From Tigriopus japonicus (Eukaryota > Arthropoda > Copepoda > Harpacticoida > Harpacticidae), in contig CM021316.1 in assembly GCA_010645155.1 (NCBI GenBank), forward strand, positions 10,353,368 through 10,417,367: DNA of 64,000 nt, read 5' to 3'. The notes beneath the pieces are model-generated. The model did no database searches. It had not been told where the DNA came from and worked only from the letters and a program-made list of their open reading frames with translations. The position numbers and the translations under genes were made by a program. This document shows, piece by piece, positions 23,230 to 36,536 of this stretch (positions are counted from its first letter, which is position 1; the number at the start of each line of letters is the position of its first letter).

Positions 23230-26200
23230 TATTATCAATATAGGATGTCTAAAATTTGGTTAGTCATTTGGCCCCAAGAATTGTAAGGCGAGTTCGTCCG
23301 GAACTCATCCATTCCAACGGGGATTTTTATTAGAGAAAGAACAGAGTTAGGCATGTTGCATATTTCTAGCACTATTCTGTTCGTTCGGCCATCTTTGCCA
23401 TCTTTGATGCCAAATACAACGGGTTTTTGATAATTTGGTGTCAGTTCATGCGGCAAAGCTATCGAGAAACTGTGTGCTAAATCAAAGGCTTGTTCAAGTC
23501 AGTCCGGATCAGTTGAACAGTTTCCCCATTGTTCCATTAAACGGATTCATAGAGCAACTAACCGTGGAGACTTAAAAGAAGCTTAAGTAAAGCCTAGCAC
23601 AGGATCTCCGCCAGTGGACGGAAAAAATAAATTTTGAAAGAGACCAATAGTTAAGAAACGTGAGTTTTTGTTCATGTTAACTCTCATAAACAAATTTCAG
23701 GAGGCTCGGAGTGGCAAAGACAAGTGTTTTCAAAATTCATGGCTAACGAGCTTAATCCTTGTTTAATCCTTGTCACCTGAATATTGTCGAAAAAATAGAC
23801 GAAAATTTAAGTTGTTGTTACATTTTATATCGGTAATATATGGTTTTTGTTCATACTACTTCTTCTTATTCTCTTATAAGGATAACCATAATGTTGAAAA
23901 TAAGATGCACAAAAGTAATACTGTCATAAATAAACAAAGTGACAATGAAAACCTCCCTGAAATGGCTCACTAATATCATTTGGGTTCCCCCCGTAAACGT
24001 TTCAGCATCTAATGAAAGATTGCTTGTAAAATACAATTTCAAAATCACAAAATCAAGAGCCCATATCAGAGAAGGTACAAAAATGGGCCTGATTTTCGTG
24101 TTGCACGCCCGAAAAAAGGCCCAAATTTTCGATTTTCGGTAGTACTTGTTATCAATGCGTCATTCATGTAAAAAGTTGGGTCAAGTTTCTGGAAGAGGGG
24201 AAAATTAACAAAATCTTCTCTATAACCCAAAATTTGAATGAGCGTTTATCCTATAAAATGTTGCAAAGTGAATTCCATCAACAAGTTTATATTTCATGAG
24301 AAAATTGGACTCGAATGAGCAGTGTTGTCCACGGATTGTAAACATGCTGTTTTTGCTCCAAGACATCATCGGTGGCAGTACAAATCGTATTTCATAATCG
24401 ACAAAAAATGAAGTCCATTCGACTTTGTTGTCAAAGCATGTTTTAAGAGAAGAGTTCATCTGCTATTTACACGTACCATGCTTTTCTAACAAACAAACAT
24501 CTGCTTTTGCGTTTTTCTTTGCTTTGCTATGGTCGAAAGCTAGTGGATATTTACCCCATGATCACTAAAATAATATTGCAAAATATCCTTAAGAAGGAAT
24601 CCCTCATATCTCTCCGTGAAAAATATTCAATAAGTAAAAATAGCCTGAAAGTGATCATACCTTGATCGTGAACGGGAACGGCTCAACAAATCCAGACAAC
24701 CTTTGAGGATGTGCTATGCTTGTACTTCAGTACTAAACTCAAAAGAAAAATGAGAAATTTTGAAATGAACCAAACTGGAAATTTTGATCGACATGTTTGC
24801 GAGCCTAACAAAAAATTTCAGAGCAAAAACCCGGAGGAGTAAGGATAAAAGGAATGAAAAAAGATTCAAACCCTGCTTTTTTAGTAAAATATTTGGTTAG
24901 TCCAATATTGAGCGGACTGATCGTCAATTTTTTCCCGAAGTTTTCATTTCGTCAACTCTGGATTTAAACATGTTTCGGCATAATTTTCAATGTAAAATCG
25001 TATAACGTAAGCGTTGACGGATCTGAATTCTCTTGTATCCAGCTTTGACTGACCTTTCCATCAACCGATTTGTTAATGATTTGTCCTCAATTAAAGATAT
25101 TTTTAAAATAAAAATGCATGATCCTCAATAATTGTTTCCGTAATTTTTTTTCAAACAGGCTTTCCTTTGAAGCAACGGAAAGTGATTGAAACATCTCACG
25201 AAACTTCTCCACATTCTTTTGCTTGAGATTGAACTGCCCCATGAACTTCTTTGGCCCCAATGATTTCAGATGCTGAAACAAAGTGCAAATTTAAAGTACA
25301 AATGGTACCTCAGTGTGGATTTGGTTCATCCCACTCAACTCGACTACAATGATGTACCTTGACCAGGCCCAAAACATGACATCGAGGATAAGGGAAACAA
25401 GGCAATAATGCAGAGACTGCAATGCGTTGGAACACTCGAGATAACCGGATTGCTTTTCGAAGGGATGCCAGAAGAAATCACACGCACACACCAAGACGAG
25501 CATTTCACACTGTCGTCATGGGAAGGCTGCATACATGAACAATGTGTATTTCGGAACGTTGGAGAGATCGCTCGTCTTGTACATGATCTACGTAACTAAC
25601 GTTGTTTAGCGTTTGTTCCCACGCCCGTCGTTGCTCGATTTGACTTGACTTGAATGTGGATCTGAGGATCAATCAACCCACACTCGCCAAAGATTTGTCT
25701 TCGGAACAACTCCTTGCTCTTCCATACGAGTCAAAGAAAGTGAATCAAGTCCGGGTTTGACGACTTCTGAGCGTGAACTTGGCCACGATCACTTCTACCA
25801 TTCACCAACAGACAAACATCATTCCAAACAATGACGGTAAGCATTGGAATCTTTGGAGTAAACAACTATTTCCCGGTTTATGCTGTTTGGCCCTGAAGGT
25901 CTTTGGCCTTTCCTATCGAGTCTCCACCCAATTGATTGTCTGAGATCAAACGAATTTCTAGAGGGAACCCCAAGATTGGGCGGGATCAACGACTCGCGGC
26001 GTTTGCTTTGATTATTTGCCTTTTGTCGACACCAGTTCAAACTAGACTTAACCACACAAAGAGGGAAAGCATTAAAATCAAATGGCCTACAGACTTTTTT
26101 GGAACGAAATCCTACAAAGTACTTTGAAAAAGAGCATTGTCCGCTCAACCTAAAACATCTCTGTTATGACCTAATCCCGAAAAGTTGAGTTGGCGTCCTA

Positions 26201-29030
26201 AAACCACTTATGCGATGGAAAATGTGCTGAGTGGTGTTTCAAAAGAACGTGTCACTCACTCATTGAGATATTCCGATACCATACTCATTCGTAATCGTAA
26301 TCAACCAGTTCAATTCACAGTCGATATGGCCTTTTTGGAGACAGAAAACGTGTTTAATCAAGTCCAATCTGATGAAGGAATTTCCATTTCTATGGTAATG
26401 GGAACGCTTGGAATTTATATTCTGTTTAGATGCAGGCGACTAGATCGGATCATTCAACCAGATTTCGAGTGAGTCTCTAGTTTTCCAAAAAATGCCATAG
26501 AAGAAGAGAGAGAAAAACAAATACGAAACGAGAACATATCGATGTCTTGAGGGAGCCACAAATCGCCTTGCGTTTCCTCGGATGCTTGAGTAGGATGGAG
26601 CATTAGAGAGAGAGACACACAAAGAAAATGGAGGGACTCATGATCATATGTGCTCATGGCTGTGCTCTTGTCCGACAAGCAAAACACAAATCTGGATCAA
26701 CCTAAGCTCAATGTTAAGTAAATTGACAAAGGAATTCGTTTTTGTGCGTGATTTGTGGCTTTCGGAAAGTTAATATCATTTATTGTCAAGTAGAAACTAA
26801 TAGTTATCGGGCATTTCAGTGGAACGAGATCCAGAGAGCATAGGATAAAACAGAAAATTCTAGTTGATATACAAGTGCATAAAACGACTTCAACGAGTTA
26901 GATGTTGCATAGAATGTTCTAGAATATTCAAAGCAGTGCCGTCGATAGGAACACAAACCAAATGTGTCGCTTAATCTGGTAAACCTCCCACCTATGAACC
27001 TATTGGATTCATTCTATTCGAGCAAACTGCTCACGTTTTCAAAACTGTTTATGTCTATCAACAGCAGTAATATATTTTTAATTCAGCAGATTATAAAACG
27101 TGAACCATCAAAAGAAGACTGATTCAGATCCTTCATGTTAACCAATTTTGGTGATGAGTTGGAAATATTCTTAAAACGTTTCAAAATTTTACGAGAAGCA
27201 ATCACACCGGACAGCCAATTAAAGTCTCTTGTTCTTAAAGATTTAGTCTTCAATCGTCGAGCACTTATTATAAATTCGGCATCCACAATAATGCTTGGTC
27301 AAAGAAAGAAAAGCCACGGTAAAACAAAAGATGCATAGATCCTAGATGTGGCTAAATTAAAACAACGAGCCACACACAAGTGCTTACATAACGAATTGGA
27401 CATGGCTCGGTGAGAACTTCAATCTCCTCCGATTTTCTTCTTTATTTTTTCGATACGCTCACAACGAGTTCAAAGAATATATCCTAGTTCTGAAATCTCA
27501 AGGGGGATCAAAAGGAATGCGTAGTGTCAAGTCGTAGCACATAAAGTTAGTTGACAAAAACTGCATTTACAATATTATGAGAGCAATGACGAAACCATTT
27601 GGAATACAAGTTCATGAACGAGCCCTTTGTTTTGCAAATTCTTTCTGTCTCGGAATTTTTGGCACTTCTCCCGTCTGGTGATGGATGCCATTTTTTGGTC
27701 AATTCGTCACGAATGGCGATTTTTCCGCGAATCGTTATCATGACGTTCAATCGAACTTGTCCATGTAGTTCGTTCGAATCTTGAGCTCAATATTTCCTTG
27801 TCCTTTTCAAATACATGAGAATAAGTTTGTCGTGTGATCATACGAAAGAGATTCGCCAGCAGAGGATAGCTTGGCCAGACACAAAGACTCCTCCGAGAGT
27901 ACATGCTAGCACATGCCTCCACACTTAGTTACATGAGCGTAACTAGTTCGCCCCGGATTGGACGGACTTCATTCATTTCGAAGTTTTTTCCTCGCAATGA
28001 AAAAGGCTTAACTAGTCAAAGGTCAAGAGATGCATGTGAAACCAAAACGAACGAGCGTGCCAGGTTGAATGTTGACGGACCGATGAACGTCAAGCTACGG
28101 ACGTACATATGTAAATGCACAGAAACGACTACGAGCCAACACGGAGTCATTGGGACAAAGAATGTTGTTCCGGAGTTGCGGATGTGTTTTTTCACCCATC
28201 TGTGACGTTCCGCTGAGGATTCTCCTTGGCCCTTGAATTCTCAGTCTCTAAGGAGGTCTGATTCAGTCCAGATCACGACTTTATGGGAACGCTCTTGAGG
28301 GGCACATATTTTTGAGTTAAATAAGTTACGAGGGAGATTCCCACGAAAACTGAAGATGCTATGATCAGAATTAAAATTTCTTTCTGTAACATCAAGCAAA
28401 AGCAACATGGAAGAAAACGATGCTAGAAATGCTCTGAAGACGGTTGGAGGTTCACCTGTCAGTTCTATGACGGAGTGTCACACTGAATTATTAGAACAAG
28501 ACAAAGGGACATAAATGTTCCTGGATTTAAAGCCACTAATCCTTTTTTTCGGAAATAATTGAGTCTACATATATCACCATTCCATTCTTTCTACGAAATT
28601 TTTCCCTTATTGTTCTGAACGAACGTTGATATTTCTCACGCTGTAGGCCATTTCTCCATTTGCTCCAACATGAAAACTTACCAAAAAAATCAAAGACCAA
28701 GGTTCAAATGAGAGTTAAGATGGGAAGTCTAATGTACATAAATTACAATCGAGACGATCTACGTCATGGATTAGACCGTGAGGTTATAATAATACTCTCC
28801 AAGCATTCCAAATAACTAATTTCAATACTCGATCGAACTAAATTGAGCGTCTGTGCCAAATTGGGGCCAGCTATTTTGGTCCACCCCAAAAATAAAACAT
28901 TGCACGCTTTACTAAAATAGGATGGTTAAACTATATTGATAGAACATTCCAGATTCATCGAAATAGTGACAAAGACACGTGTGAGTTCGGTGCTACGAGA
29001 GCAAAACGGATTATAAATCACTAGCTACCT
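23230..29030. other. Intergenic stretch, no gene seen
   Basis: Nearly 6 kb with only short open frames on both strands, none with a recognisable domain or consistent splice signals. Confidence 0.4.
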
Positions 29031-29033
29031 GAA

Positions 29034-29170
29034 TGAAGCTTCGTTAGAATGGATTTCAATATTCACAAATGTACATCTTATATCCATCCAACAACAAAAA
29101 AATCCGGGATGAAGCTTCGTTAGGGTGGATTTTAATAATCACAAATGTACGTTTTATGTTTATCCAACAA
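29034..29170. repeat. Two-copy tandem repeat, about 76-bp period
   Basis: TGAAGCTTCGTTAGAATGG (from 29034) and TGAAGCTTCGTTAGGGTGG (from 29110) begin two roughly 61-base copies that end in ATCCAACAA, separated by a short AT-rich joint. Confidence 0.7.
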
Positions 29171-29797
29171 ATGTTGATAGAAAAAGCTCATAGCTTTGAT
29201 ACTGCTCTGTTAACTACGTCCTACAATATTGTGGCTATTACCTGGGAGTAGTAATGCAATTAGAGACGGTTGTGAGTCCAGTTCGCTTGAAATCTTTGCA
29301 AAATGGCCTCTTTTGACAGATTTTACCACTACTGTAACAAATAGATTACCCTGTTAAAAAGTAGATCAGTAATAGGATGTACACATAAAAATGTATAACA
29401 AATATCTGGTCTACCAACGAGTTACAATTGGCAAATGTGAACCATCATTGAGTAAAAGGGTTGTTTGATTAGATATAGGCTTGAAGAATTCAATTCCTGC
29501 GTAGGCGTGGACGAATTCAAAAAGGTCAAATGACTAGGGATGTGTCAGAATTTAGGCTTGTGTGTGTCAACTTAAGATTCCAGGGCAAAATTGGGACATT
29601 TTTCTCGCTCCATATGACAGATATGTGAGGGGACATCTGAATTAAGATCATGAAAAATCGCGCCTTATTCGCCAATTGGGAATATAATTTAAGAATTTGC
29701 CCAATCCTGCCTTAAATGATGTTTAGGGTCAGCTCCTACTACATATTACCGGTTGAGAAATTGAACAAATTGAACAAAGAAAGAGCCCGATAAAAGG

Positions 29798-30784
29798 TGA
29801 TATGTTGAGCGTGCACCAAAGTGCGTTGGTAGCAGTGAATTCAAGTCAACTTCACGCAAGCCATCTCGCTCTGTATTTGGCCAAAGCTTGAGGTTTGATC
29901 GGCAAGAAACAAAACGAGAAGCGTGCAAAGAGGGAAATTCTCCGTCGCCATTGAAGCATTCCCATTCCAACACTTCAATGCCGATCAATGGAACTCCAAG
30001 TGAACTTCCTTTCATTGTGTTATTGCATTTCAATGACAAATATTGCATGCCCCTTAACCTCTCGGTGGGCGCAGGGTTAAAAAGGGTGGGAGGAAGAAAA
30101 AAAAGGAGAAAGGTGGGGTAACTGTAATCAGGAGGGGATGGCTTTTCAAACCGGCGGCGAATTGTTGTCCCTTTTCATGGAGCGAGAGCGTTGACAAGTG
30201 GCACGACCGGCTAACCCTGTGCATTCACCTGCAAAGGGACAAAATTCAGTATATCTCAAGCAAATGTGCCTAACTTGTAACATAAGGTGATATTCTTTGA
30301 AGGCAATGCTCAATACTTGACTTGCTAGTTTACTTCAGAGTGTGCTTGCCTGGTTTTCTCCATCGATTTAGCTTTCTCGAAGGAGATGGTCCATTTTGAT
30401 CTTCTACGAACATCTATTGATCGTTCGCTCGCCCGCTTTCAAAGTCATCACCTCCCGATTTCAGCTACTCCACATTTCTCCTTTTGTCTCTTCATTATAC
30501 CTTTTATAAAACCGCGCCCACCAAAAGGCCAAGGGGCGTGCAATTTTTGACAGCTTATTCGAAGAAACATTGAAAAGAAGGTCGGTTGGAGCTCATTTGA
30601 TCGGCGTTGAAGGGTTCAAATGGAAATGCCTCAACGATGCGGGAGAACTTCCCTCTTTGCATGCTTCCAGTCTTGCTTCTCGGTAATCAAACCTCATGTT
30701 AAGGTCAAATAGTGAGAAGGCTTACTTGAATTTGACTTGAAGTCAAAGCTACTAGCACACCTTGGCGGAAGCTTGGCATATCAA
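29798..30784. repeat. Very long inverted repeat (fold-back), about 360-bp arms
   Basis: The segment from 29798 to about 30161 matches the reverse complement of about 30427-30784 along its whole length, with substitutions and small indels. Landmarks in the left arm: CAAGTCAA-TTCA-G-AAGCC, GAGGTTTGAT, GCAAAGAGGGAA-TTCTCC, TCAA-GCCGATCAA, GCA-GCCCCTT and GGTGGGCGC. Each recurs in order in the right arm. The spacer is about 265 bp. No coding capacity was recognised; the minus-strand open frame at 30048-29746 lies in the left arm. Confidence 0.8.
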
Positions 30785-31012
30785 CTATAATGTCCTGTTT
30801 GATGTACCTAAACCATCATTATTACATTGCTAGAACAAGTCAATGCAACATATTTTACACAATTTCTTGAATTATGCCAAATTTTGTCTCTTTGCATGTG
30901 CATGCACACTGTTAGCTGGTCGTTTTATCGACTTTTATCGATGCCCTCGCTCCATGAAAAGGCGCACTAAAGTCACACTTCAATTGCCCTTTACATAAAA
31001 GGTCTCTTAAAA

Positions 31013-31080
31013 CTAGTGATGAACCGAAAGCGCTTTCGGTCGAAATTTTGGTTTCGGTTAAGCCCACCGAAACCGAAAGC
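31013..31080. repeat. CCGAAA-rich palindromic repeat, possible hAT-type end
   Basis: CTAGTGATGAACCGAAAGCG is followed by CTTTCGGTCG and then by GTTTCGGTTAAGCCCACC and GAAACCGAAAGC, making nested short palindromes. A similar start, CTAGTGATGGACTGAAAGGG, occurs at 47032. TAGTGATGG-like termini are common in hAT elements, but no partner end is visible next to the assembly gap. Confidence 0.4.
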
Positions 31081-31129
31081 AGACATGCACTATTAAGGAT
31101 GGAGTTTAACAACATTCTTTTTTTGAACT

Positions 31130-31249
31130 AATCTTGCGCTCTGAGAGCTCCTCCAAATCCTAAGGAATCAAGGCTAGTTCGAACAATGAAGTCCTCCTCT
31201 CTTCTTTATCGGGCTTGTTGCCTTTTTGTCTTCGTCGGGAATATGTAGG
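31130..31249. repeat. Dispersed repeat, first copy, running into the gap
   Basis: CTTGCGCTCTGAGAGCTCCTC, with TCCTC and CGGGAATATGTAG further on, is a diverged direct copy of 33020-33130. Confidence 0.5.
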
Positions 31250-31519
31250 NNNNNNNNNNNNNNNNNNNNNNNNNNNNNNNNNNNNNNNNNNNNNNNNNNN
31301 NNNNNNNNNNNNNNNNNNNNNNNNNNNNNNNNNNNNNNNNNNNNNNNNNNNNNNNNNNNNNNNNNNNNNNNNNNNNNNNNNNNNNNNNNNNNNNNNNNNN
31401 NNNNNNNNNNNNNNNNNNNNNNNNNNNNNNNNNNNNNNNNNNNNNNNNNNNNNNNNNNNNNNNNNNNNNNNNNNNNNNNNNNNNNNNNNNNNNNNNNNNN
31501 NNNNNNNNNNNNNNNNNNN
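31250..31519. other. Assembly gap (270 N)
   Basis: Unknown bases. Open frames that run through it are meaningless. A dispersed repeat enters it from the left, which may be why assembly failed here. Confidence 1.
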
Positions 31520-33019
31520 AGTAAAGCTCATGGGCGTGCTGCAGTGAAGGCGTACAGTATGTTAATGCCTTTTAACCTATCATTACCTATTATACCTACG
31601 GCCCAAATTTCCTAAGAGCCATATTCCAAGGATTCACACACTCCTGTTATGTTCTTAGAGAAGCATCCTTGGACCTGCTCGACCTTTTGCAAACTTACCG
31701 TAACATTGATCTCATTAGAAATTAATGTCCTGTCCCTGCAACAGCGAGTGTTGCAGGGACTGCTTCCGTTAGTATGGCCGTTCCTGGTCCTGGTTATTTT
31801 ATACAACCACATATATGAGGGCGTGTTTTTGGTAATAGAATATGATCACGTAAACTATAAAATGCTATGTTGCAAACAATACTCGACACCTCATTGGATT
31901 TACTTCAAATGCGAAGACTATCTCCATCATTTATTGGTATTTGGCTTAATTCCACTTCAGTGAGAGACTGGTACATTTCGCATTTTGCTTTGACATACCA
32001 AGTGTTCCGAATGTCATGATTTCCCCCATTGTGATTGGAGAAAGATCAATGGGAATTGAAACGACCTCCTAGGGAAGTCGCGTTCGGGTCTTCATCAAGC
32101 ATCTTGGTCTCAAACTTGAGCCTTTCTATGATACAAGCGATAAGCTCAAAACCATGGACAAGAGTTGTATAAGATAGGTAGAGTGTGAAAGCACAATGGA
32201 CATACACGTAGAGGATATGGTAACAAGATCTGCCTTCTTGCCTTTTCCGCCCAACTTGTACAAGGGAAAAAGGGCTTGACACCTGTTATTTCCCGGGGTT
32301 ATGTTCTCGCTCTTGCGACCACTGCTTGCTCTAGCCATGTCTCTTTATTTGAAGAAATGCTCCATGTGGAATGAACAGGCATACACTTGTCCAGATATTA
32401 ACAATAGGGTGAATACCTGGATGAAGGTTACAGAACATCAAATTTGAATCTTGAGGACTTCAACACATCAATGTCGGCCAAGGGACTTCAGAAGGCAGAA
32501 TCAAGTATGACTTTTTTGAAATATGGCCTTGGGATTCATGCAGAAGGTCTTGAATGTTGGTTGATGATTTGCAAATAATAATTTCCAACAACTTTGCACG
32601 AAATAGGAGTTGCTCTTTCATATCTTGTTTTTCGTGTCAAATGTGATGCCCTAAACTTTCAAGTAGGATGTCTGATTTCGAACAGGTATCATCATCATCT
32701 GCGGGGTTGCAATTCATGTTAGCAGAAAGTTCAATCAATGAGTATGTCCAATCAGAAGTGAATTAAGTGTTTCAAACGTATCGCACTTTCAAGTCCGAAT
32801 AAATTGTTACGATGCTAACTCTGTCCAAGTCGATTGTTCAGCCTCATCTTGAATATGATTCAAATGTCTAGGCACTATTGAGTTGGGTAGCTTTGCAAAA
32901 GATCCAGATGTTGGGCAAAGAAAGTGTGTAAAGGTATTTATTTGTTCCTGAGCATTCATGGGCTCCATCTGAACCCAAAATTTTGGGCCAACTATAGTAA
33001 TCGGAGAGGTTTGTTTCAC
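31520..33019. other. Intergenic stretch, no gene seen
   Basis: Short open frames only, for example 31649-31963 (plus, hydrophobic C-terminal half); none supported. Confidence 0.4.
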
Positions 33020-33130
33020 TTGCGCTCTAAGAGCACCACAAAATCCCCCAAAAGTAAATGAAGATTAGTCCTCTTTTCTCGTTTATTATTTGATTTGGCG
33101 CTCTCCACTCTTCGAAGGGAATATATAGCG
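33020..33130. repeat. Dispersed repeat, second copy
   Basis: CTTGCGCTCTAAGAGCACCAC to GGGAATATATAG, a diverged direct copy of 31130-31249. Confidence 0.5.
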
Positions 33131-33171
33131 GTATACCGATTGATTCCCTCGCATCTTTTATTGTACAGGGT

Positions 33172-33245
33172 GGTTGGACTCCTACTTAATATCATTTATG
33201 ATCAACCCAGCATTTAGGGGTTGTCCAAATCTGCCAACACTAGAA
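33172..33245. repeat. Solo mariner-like end and diverged repeat
   Basis: TACAGGGTGGTTGGACTCCT has the TA-CAGGGTG form of mariner termini, but I find no inverted partner. The adjoining AACCCAGCATTTAGGGGTTG, with CTGCCAACA, resembles AACCCACTATACAAGGGTTG, with CTGCCAACA, at 58721-58760. Confidence 0.35.
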
Positions 33246-33249
33246 AGTT

Positions 33250-35420
33250 CTGCAACTATCATAATCTCAATGTTGAAGGTTATGATATCTTTCAAGAAAG
33301 GTATGCTTTGTTAGGTTAGATTTGCCCCATACGTATGAACAAAAAGCGACTGGAACTCTATGCTTCAAATAAAAGGGGATTATAAAACTTTGAAATATAT
33401 AACTTCACAAAAATGCTCGAGTTGATCAAATTTGAGTTCGAATAGTGTTGCACTTGTGTATAAATTCAGTTGAAAATCTCTTATAATCCATACTTATTTT
33501 TAAATAAACTGCTGTTCTCACAACCGAGGGTGGGGAGAGGCTAACAATTGTTCATATTTTCTAGCTCTCATGAAGTTTTAGATTCGATTTCAATAGTCTC
33601 GCGGAATCGCTCATTTCAATCTACTTTGGGTGATCTTTTTTAACCTAAAAAACTCAGTTCAGTTTTTGTCACTGGACTTGCAACGTATTTTAAATAACAG
33701 TAACTTTAATTGTATTGACGAATTCGACGTGAAACTGATTTCCATTAAACCTGATATATATGATGAGTACCTTGATTAGGGGTACCACTCTCTTGCTCGA
33801 GGATATGTTCCAAAAATGGGGGGCCCAACCCAGTCACAAAATATTGCAAAATTGAAACGAAACTTAAAGACATGGTGGAGTTCAAGTAATTGGGGTGCAC
33901 AAATGCTAGAATCTCGAGGCACTTTAATTTGAGCCTGCCCAAAGGGTCTGGACCAATCATAATCATATAATTGGAACATTTTAATGGTCAACAAAGGGAA
34001 GAACATTGCGGGAAATACTCAAAAACTTGTTATATCCAGAAAGCATGTCAGAAACAATCCCAACGTACCTAGGTTGGCCAATCTCATGAAAAAAATGGTT
34101 TTATGGTATTGAAAAGGCACGAGAATAACCTTCACACCAATCTGAAAGCACCACATGAAGCACAAAATTTGAGTCGAAATCTTTTAGAACCGTGGTAGAA
34201 AAATCTGTCCAAGTGCTATTTGGGCTAATGAAACGATTTTATCAGTGATGCTAAAAGTAAACAAGAAGGCTGATAACATCAACCTCTTTTCGAAGGCAAG
34301 ATTTTATTCAACGAATCATTGGCAGAATCCCGTCTTAAGTGATCTGATAACCTCATGAAAAAAGACATCTCCTCATGAAGGAAAGTGTCAATATCAATCA
34401 ATGGATTGAAGTTTTTGTTGCTTCGAGAGATAGAAGTGTTCTGCTGGCTTGCACTGAACTGTTCATAAAAAAATGGCGATGCTTTACGTACAGAACGTTG
34501 ACTATGGTTTGCAACAATTGGGATCGTAGATGATACTCCGGCCAAGCCACAAGGGCTGTCCTTTTTCAGTCAAGTGTATCTTGGACTTTGTCTTTGTCCA
34601 TTTCAAAAGTTTCAAGGTGCATTGAAAGGAAAAAATGGGACGATCTCTTCAAAGACTTACGTGGTGTGTGCAGGCAGCCTTTGGTATAGCCTAATCAAGA
34701 CCTGTGATGGTTGCAATGAACAAGAACAAATAAGCTCACTATTAAACAGAGAGGAAGGTCCACAAGTTACTACTTGCCTGTGTTTCAAATAAAATATTTC
34801 GTGTTGCCTGTTAGTTAAGTGATTCAAGGTGTACATCACAGATATTGGCGGATGTGATCCATTGCGTCTAAGTTTTGCATTAGTGATTCACACTGCAGTC
34901 ATTTGCATGAAAAGACAACTCTTGATCAAAAGCCTTTAAAGAGATTGAACCTCAATCTAGTGCAGTTAAAACTGCACCAAGACTCGCCATCGTTACTCTT
35001 ACTTTGAATGTATGTGTTTTTTAGCAAGATTTGATTACCAATCTTCTCTGAGTGTCCAATGGGAGAAAAATCCCTCGGTTTTCAGAGTCCATGAAAGATG
35101 AAGTGTCAAATCTAAAATCTCTGGCTTGCTCGACGACTTATGATCAATCCTAAGCTAGAACAAAGCTGAAAGAGAGAGCGAACTCCTTTGAAATTCAATT
35201 TGTCAGGTTCATTCATTGACGAGTCATCACTAAATGGGAGCTAAGATCAGTAACCAAACCAAGTGGTGCATCATCTTCCTTGTCTTTTTGGCCATCCCAA
35301 CCATTGTAGTAGCATCCACAGCGAGCGAGGTTAATGGGAAGTTACTCTGAGGTGGATGCATCATGATTTCACTGCAGTCACAAGTGCTACTTTAAAATGC
35401 ACCCACCCCATTTTGGTCGG
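33250..35420. other. Intergenic stretch, no gene seen
   Basis: AT-rich with only short open frames; nothing recognised. Confidence 0.4.
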
Positions 35421-35429
35421 ATTCGACGA

Positions 35430-35665
35430 AACGCTCTAAACAACGAATCGAGAGCGGCTTCGATAGCTAGCTCCTAGCTAACCTGACGTTGTCAAAAACA
35501 CTAATCTGCTTACAACAATTTCAAGGGAGAGCACTGTAGATCTAAACACGCTCTAAACAACGAATTTTCGAGCTGCAAACCAAACCTAGCGTGGTCTAAA
35601 ACACTAATCTGCTTACACCAATTAAATGACAAAAGCGGCAGATCTACACAGGCTATGCCATCATG
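35430..35665. repeat. Two-copy direct repeat, about 120-bp unit
   Basis: ACGCTCTAAACAACGAAT starts both copies (about 35430 and 35549), and AACACTAATCTGCTTACA occurs in each near the middle, followed by AGATCTA-AC at the end. Confidence 0.7.
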
Positions 35666-35669
35666 TACC

Positions 35670-36035
35670 GTATAGTTAGAGGCTACATAGTACTGATGGA
35701 TTTCGAGTTCGACTTTTGCCATAGGTTTGCCATTTTGGTTCTTTAGGGCCAAAAAGCTTGAAAAAGGGCCACGAAACTTAGCACAGGTCAAGAGACCTAA
35801 TCTCCAAGTAAATAACGGCAGCACTGCCAACTTAAAATCCGCCATTATAAATATTAATGGACCTCGAACTCGATTCAGTTCGAGTGTTGCCATATCGGTC
35901 CTTATTTAGGTCTTTGGTCAAAAAATTCGATACTACCTGCCTTTTAACAATTAAGCGTCAAGCACAAAATGGCAACACTCCCAACTCAAAACCCATCACT
36001 ACAACATAGTCGTTTAGTTGGGGGCTATATAGTCG
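35670..36035. repeat. Inverted repeat with TGCCAT-containing arms
   Basis: GGCTACATAGTACTGATGG (about 35683) through TTGCCAT (35722) is matched in reverse complement at about 35972-36030 (GTAGTGATGGGTTTTGAGTT, then TTGCCAT, on the minus strand). A third related piece, CGAGTGTTGCCAT, lies between them near 35880. Probably a degraded MITE next to the direct repeat. Confidence 0.5.
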
Positions 36036-36536
36036 AACAACGACGAGAGTTAATTCCATTTTACCTAAAATGGTAAACTAATCCACAACAAGTGATTCGA
36101 TCCAAAAATAAGAGTCGGTTGCTCTCAACTTGTTGGAAAATTTACATTCATATATGAACCAATGATTTCAGCAATAATATTTTTCCATTGCTGACTGATA
36201 GCTAGCTTTTATACACAAGAAACAAGCCATTGCCGGTTTCATATTTCTGAATGCCTTGATGCGTTACAATGGCCTTATTATGTCAACGAGGAACTCAAAC
36301 TACGACCCAAAAGTAGCTTAGCTTTTAGGTTAACAAGTATCTGTAAAAAGATTTTTCACCCATATAAAGTCAAACAAGGGTCAACTTAATCAGCAATCAA
36401 CAAGAAAACAAATCTATACTCATTTGGAAAATTCGAAGGTTACTGTACATCTCGAGATTGTCTTGTGTGTGTTCCATGGAACTCAGGAGCTGTTCTGTAG
36501 GAGAAGGCAGAAAAACAACGGTGTTTCTTACCCAAA

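Noticed and set aside
31160..31615. Open frames crossing the N block.
   Set aside because: They consist mostly of unknown residues.
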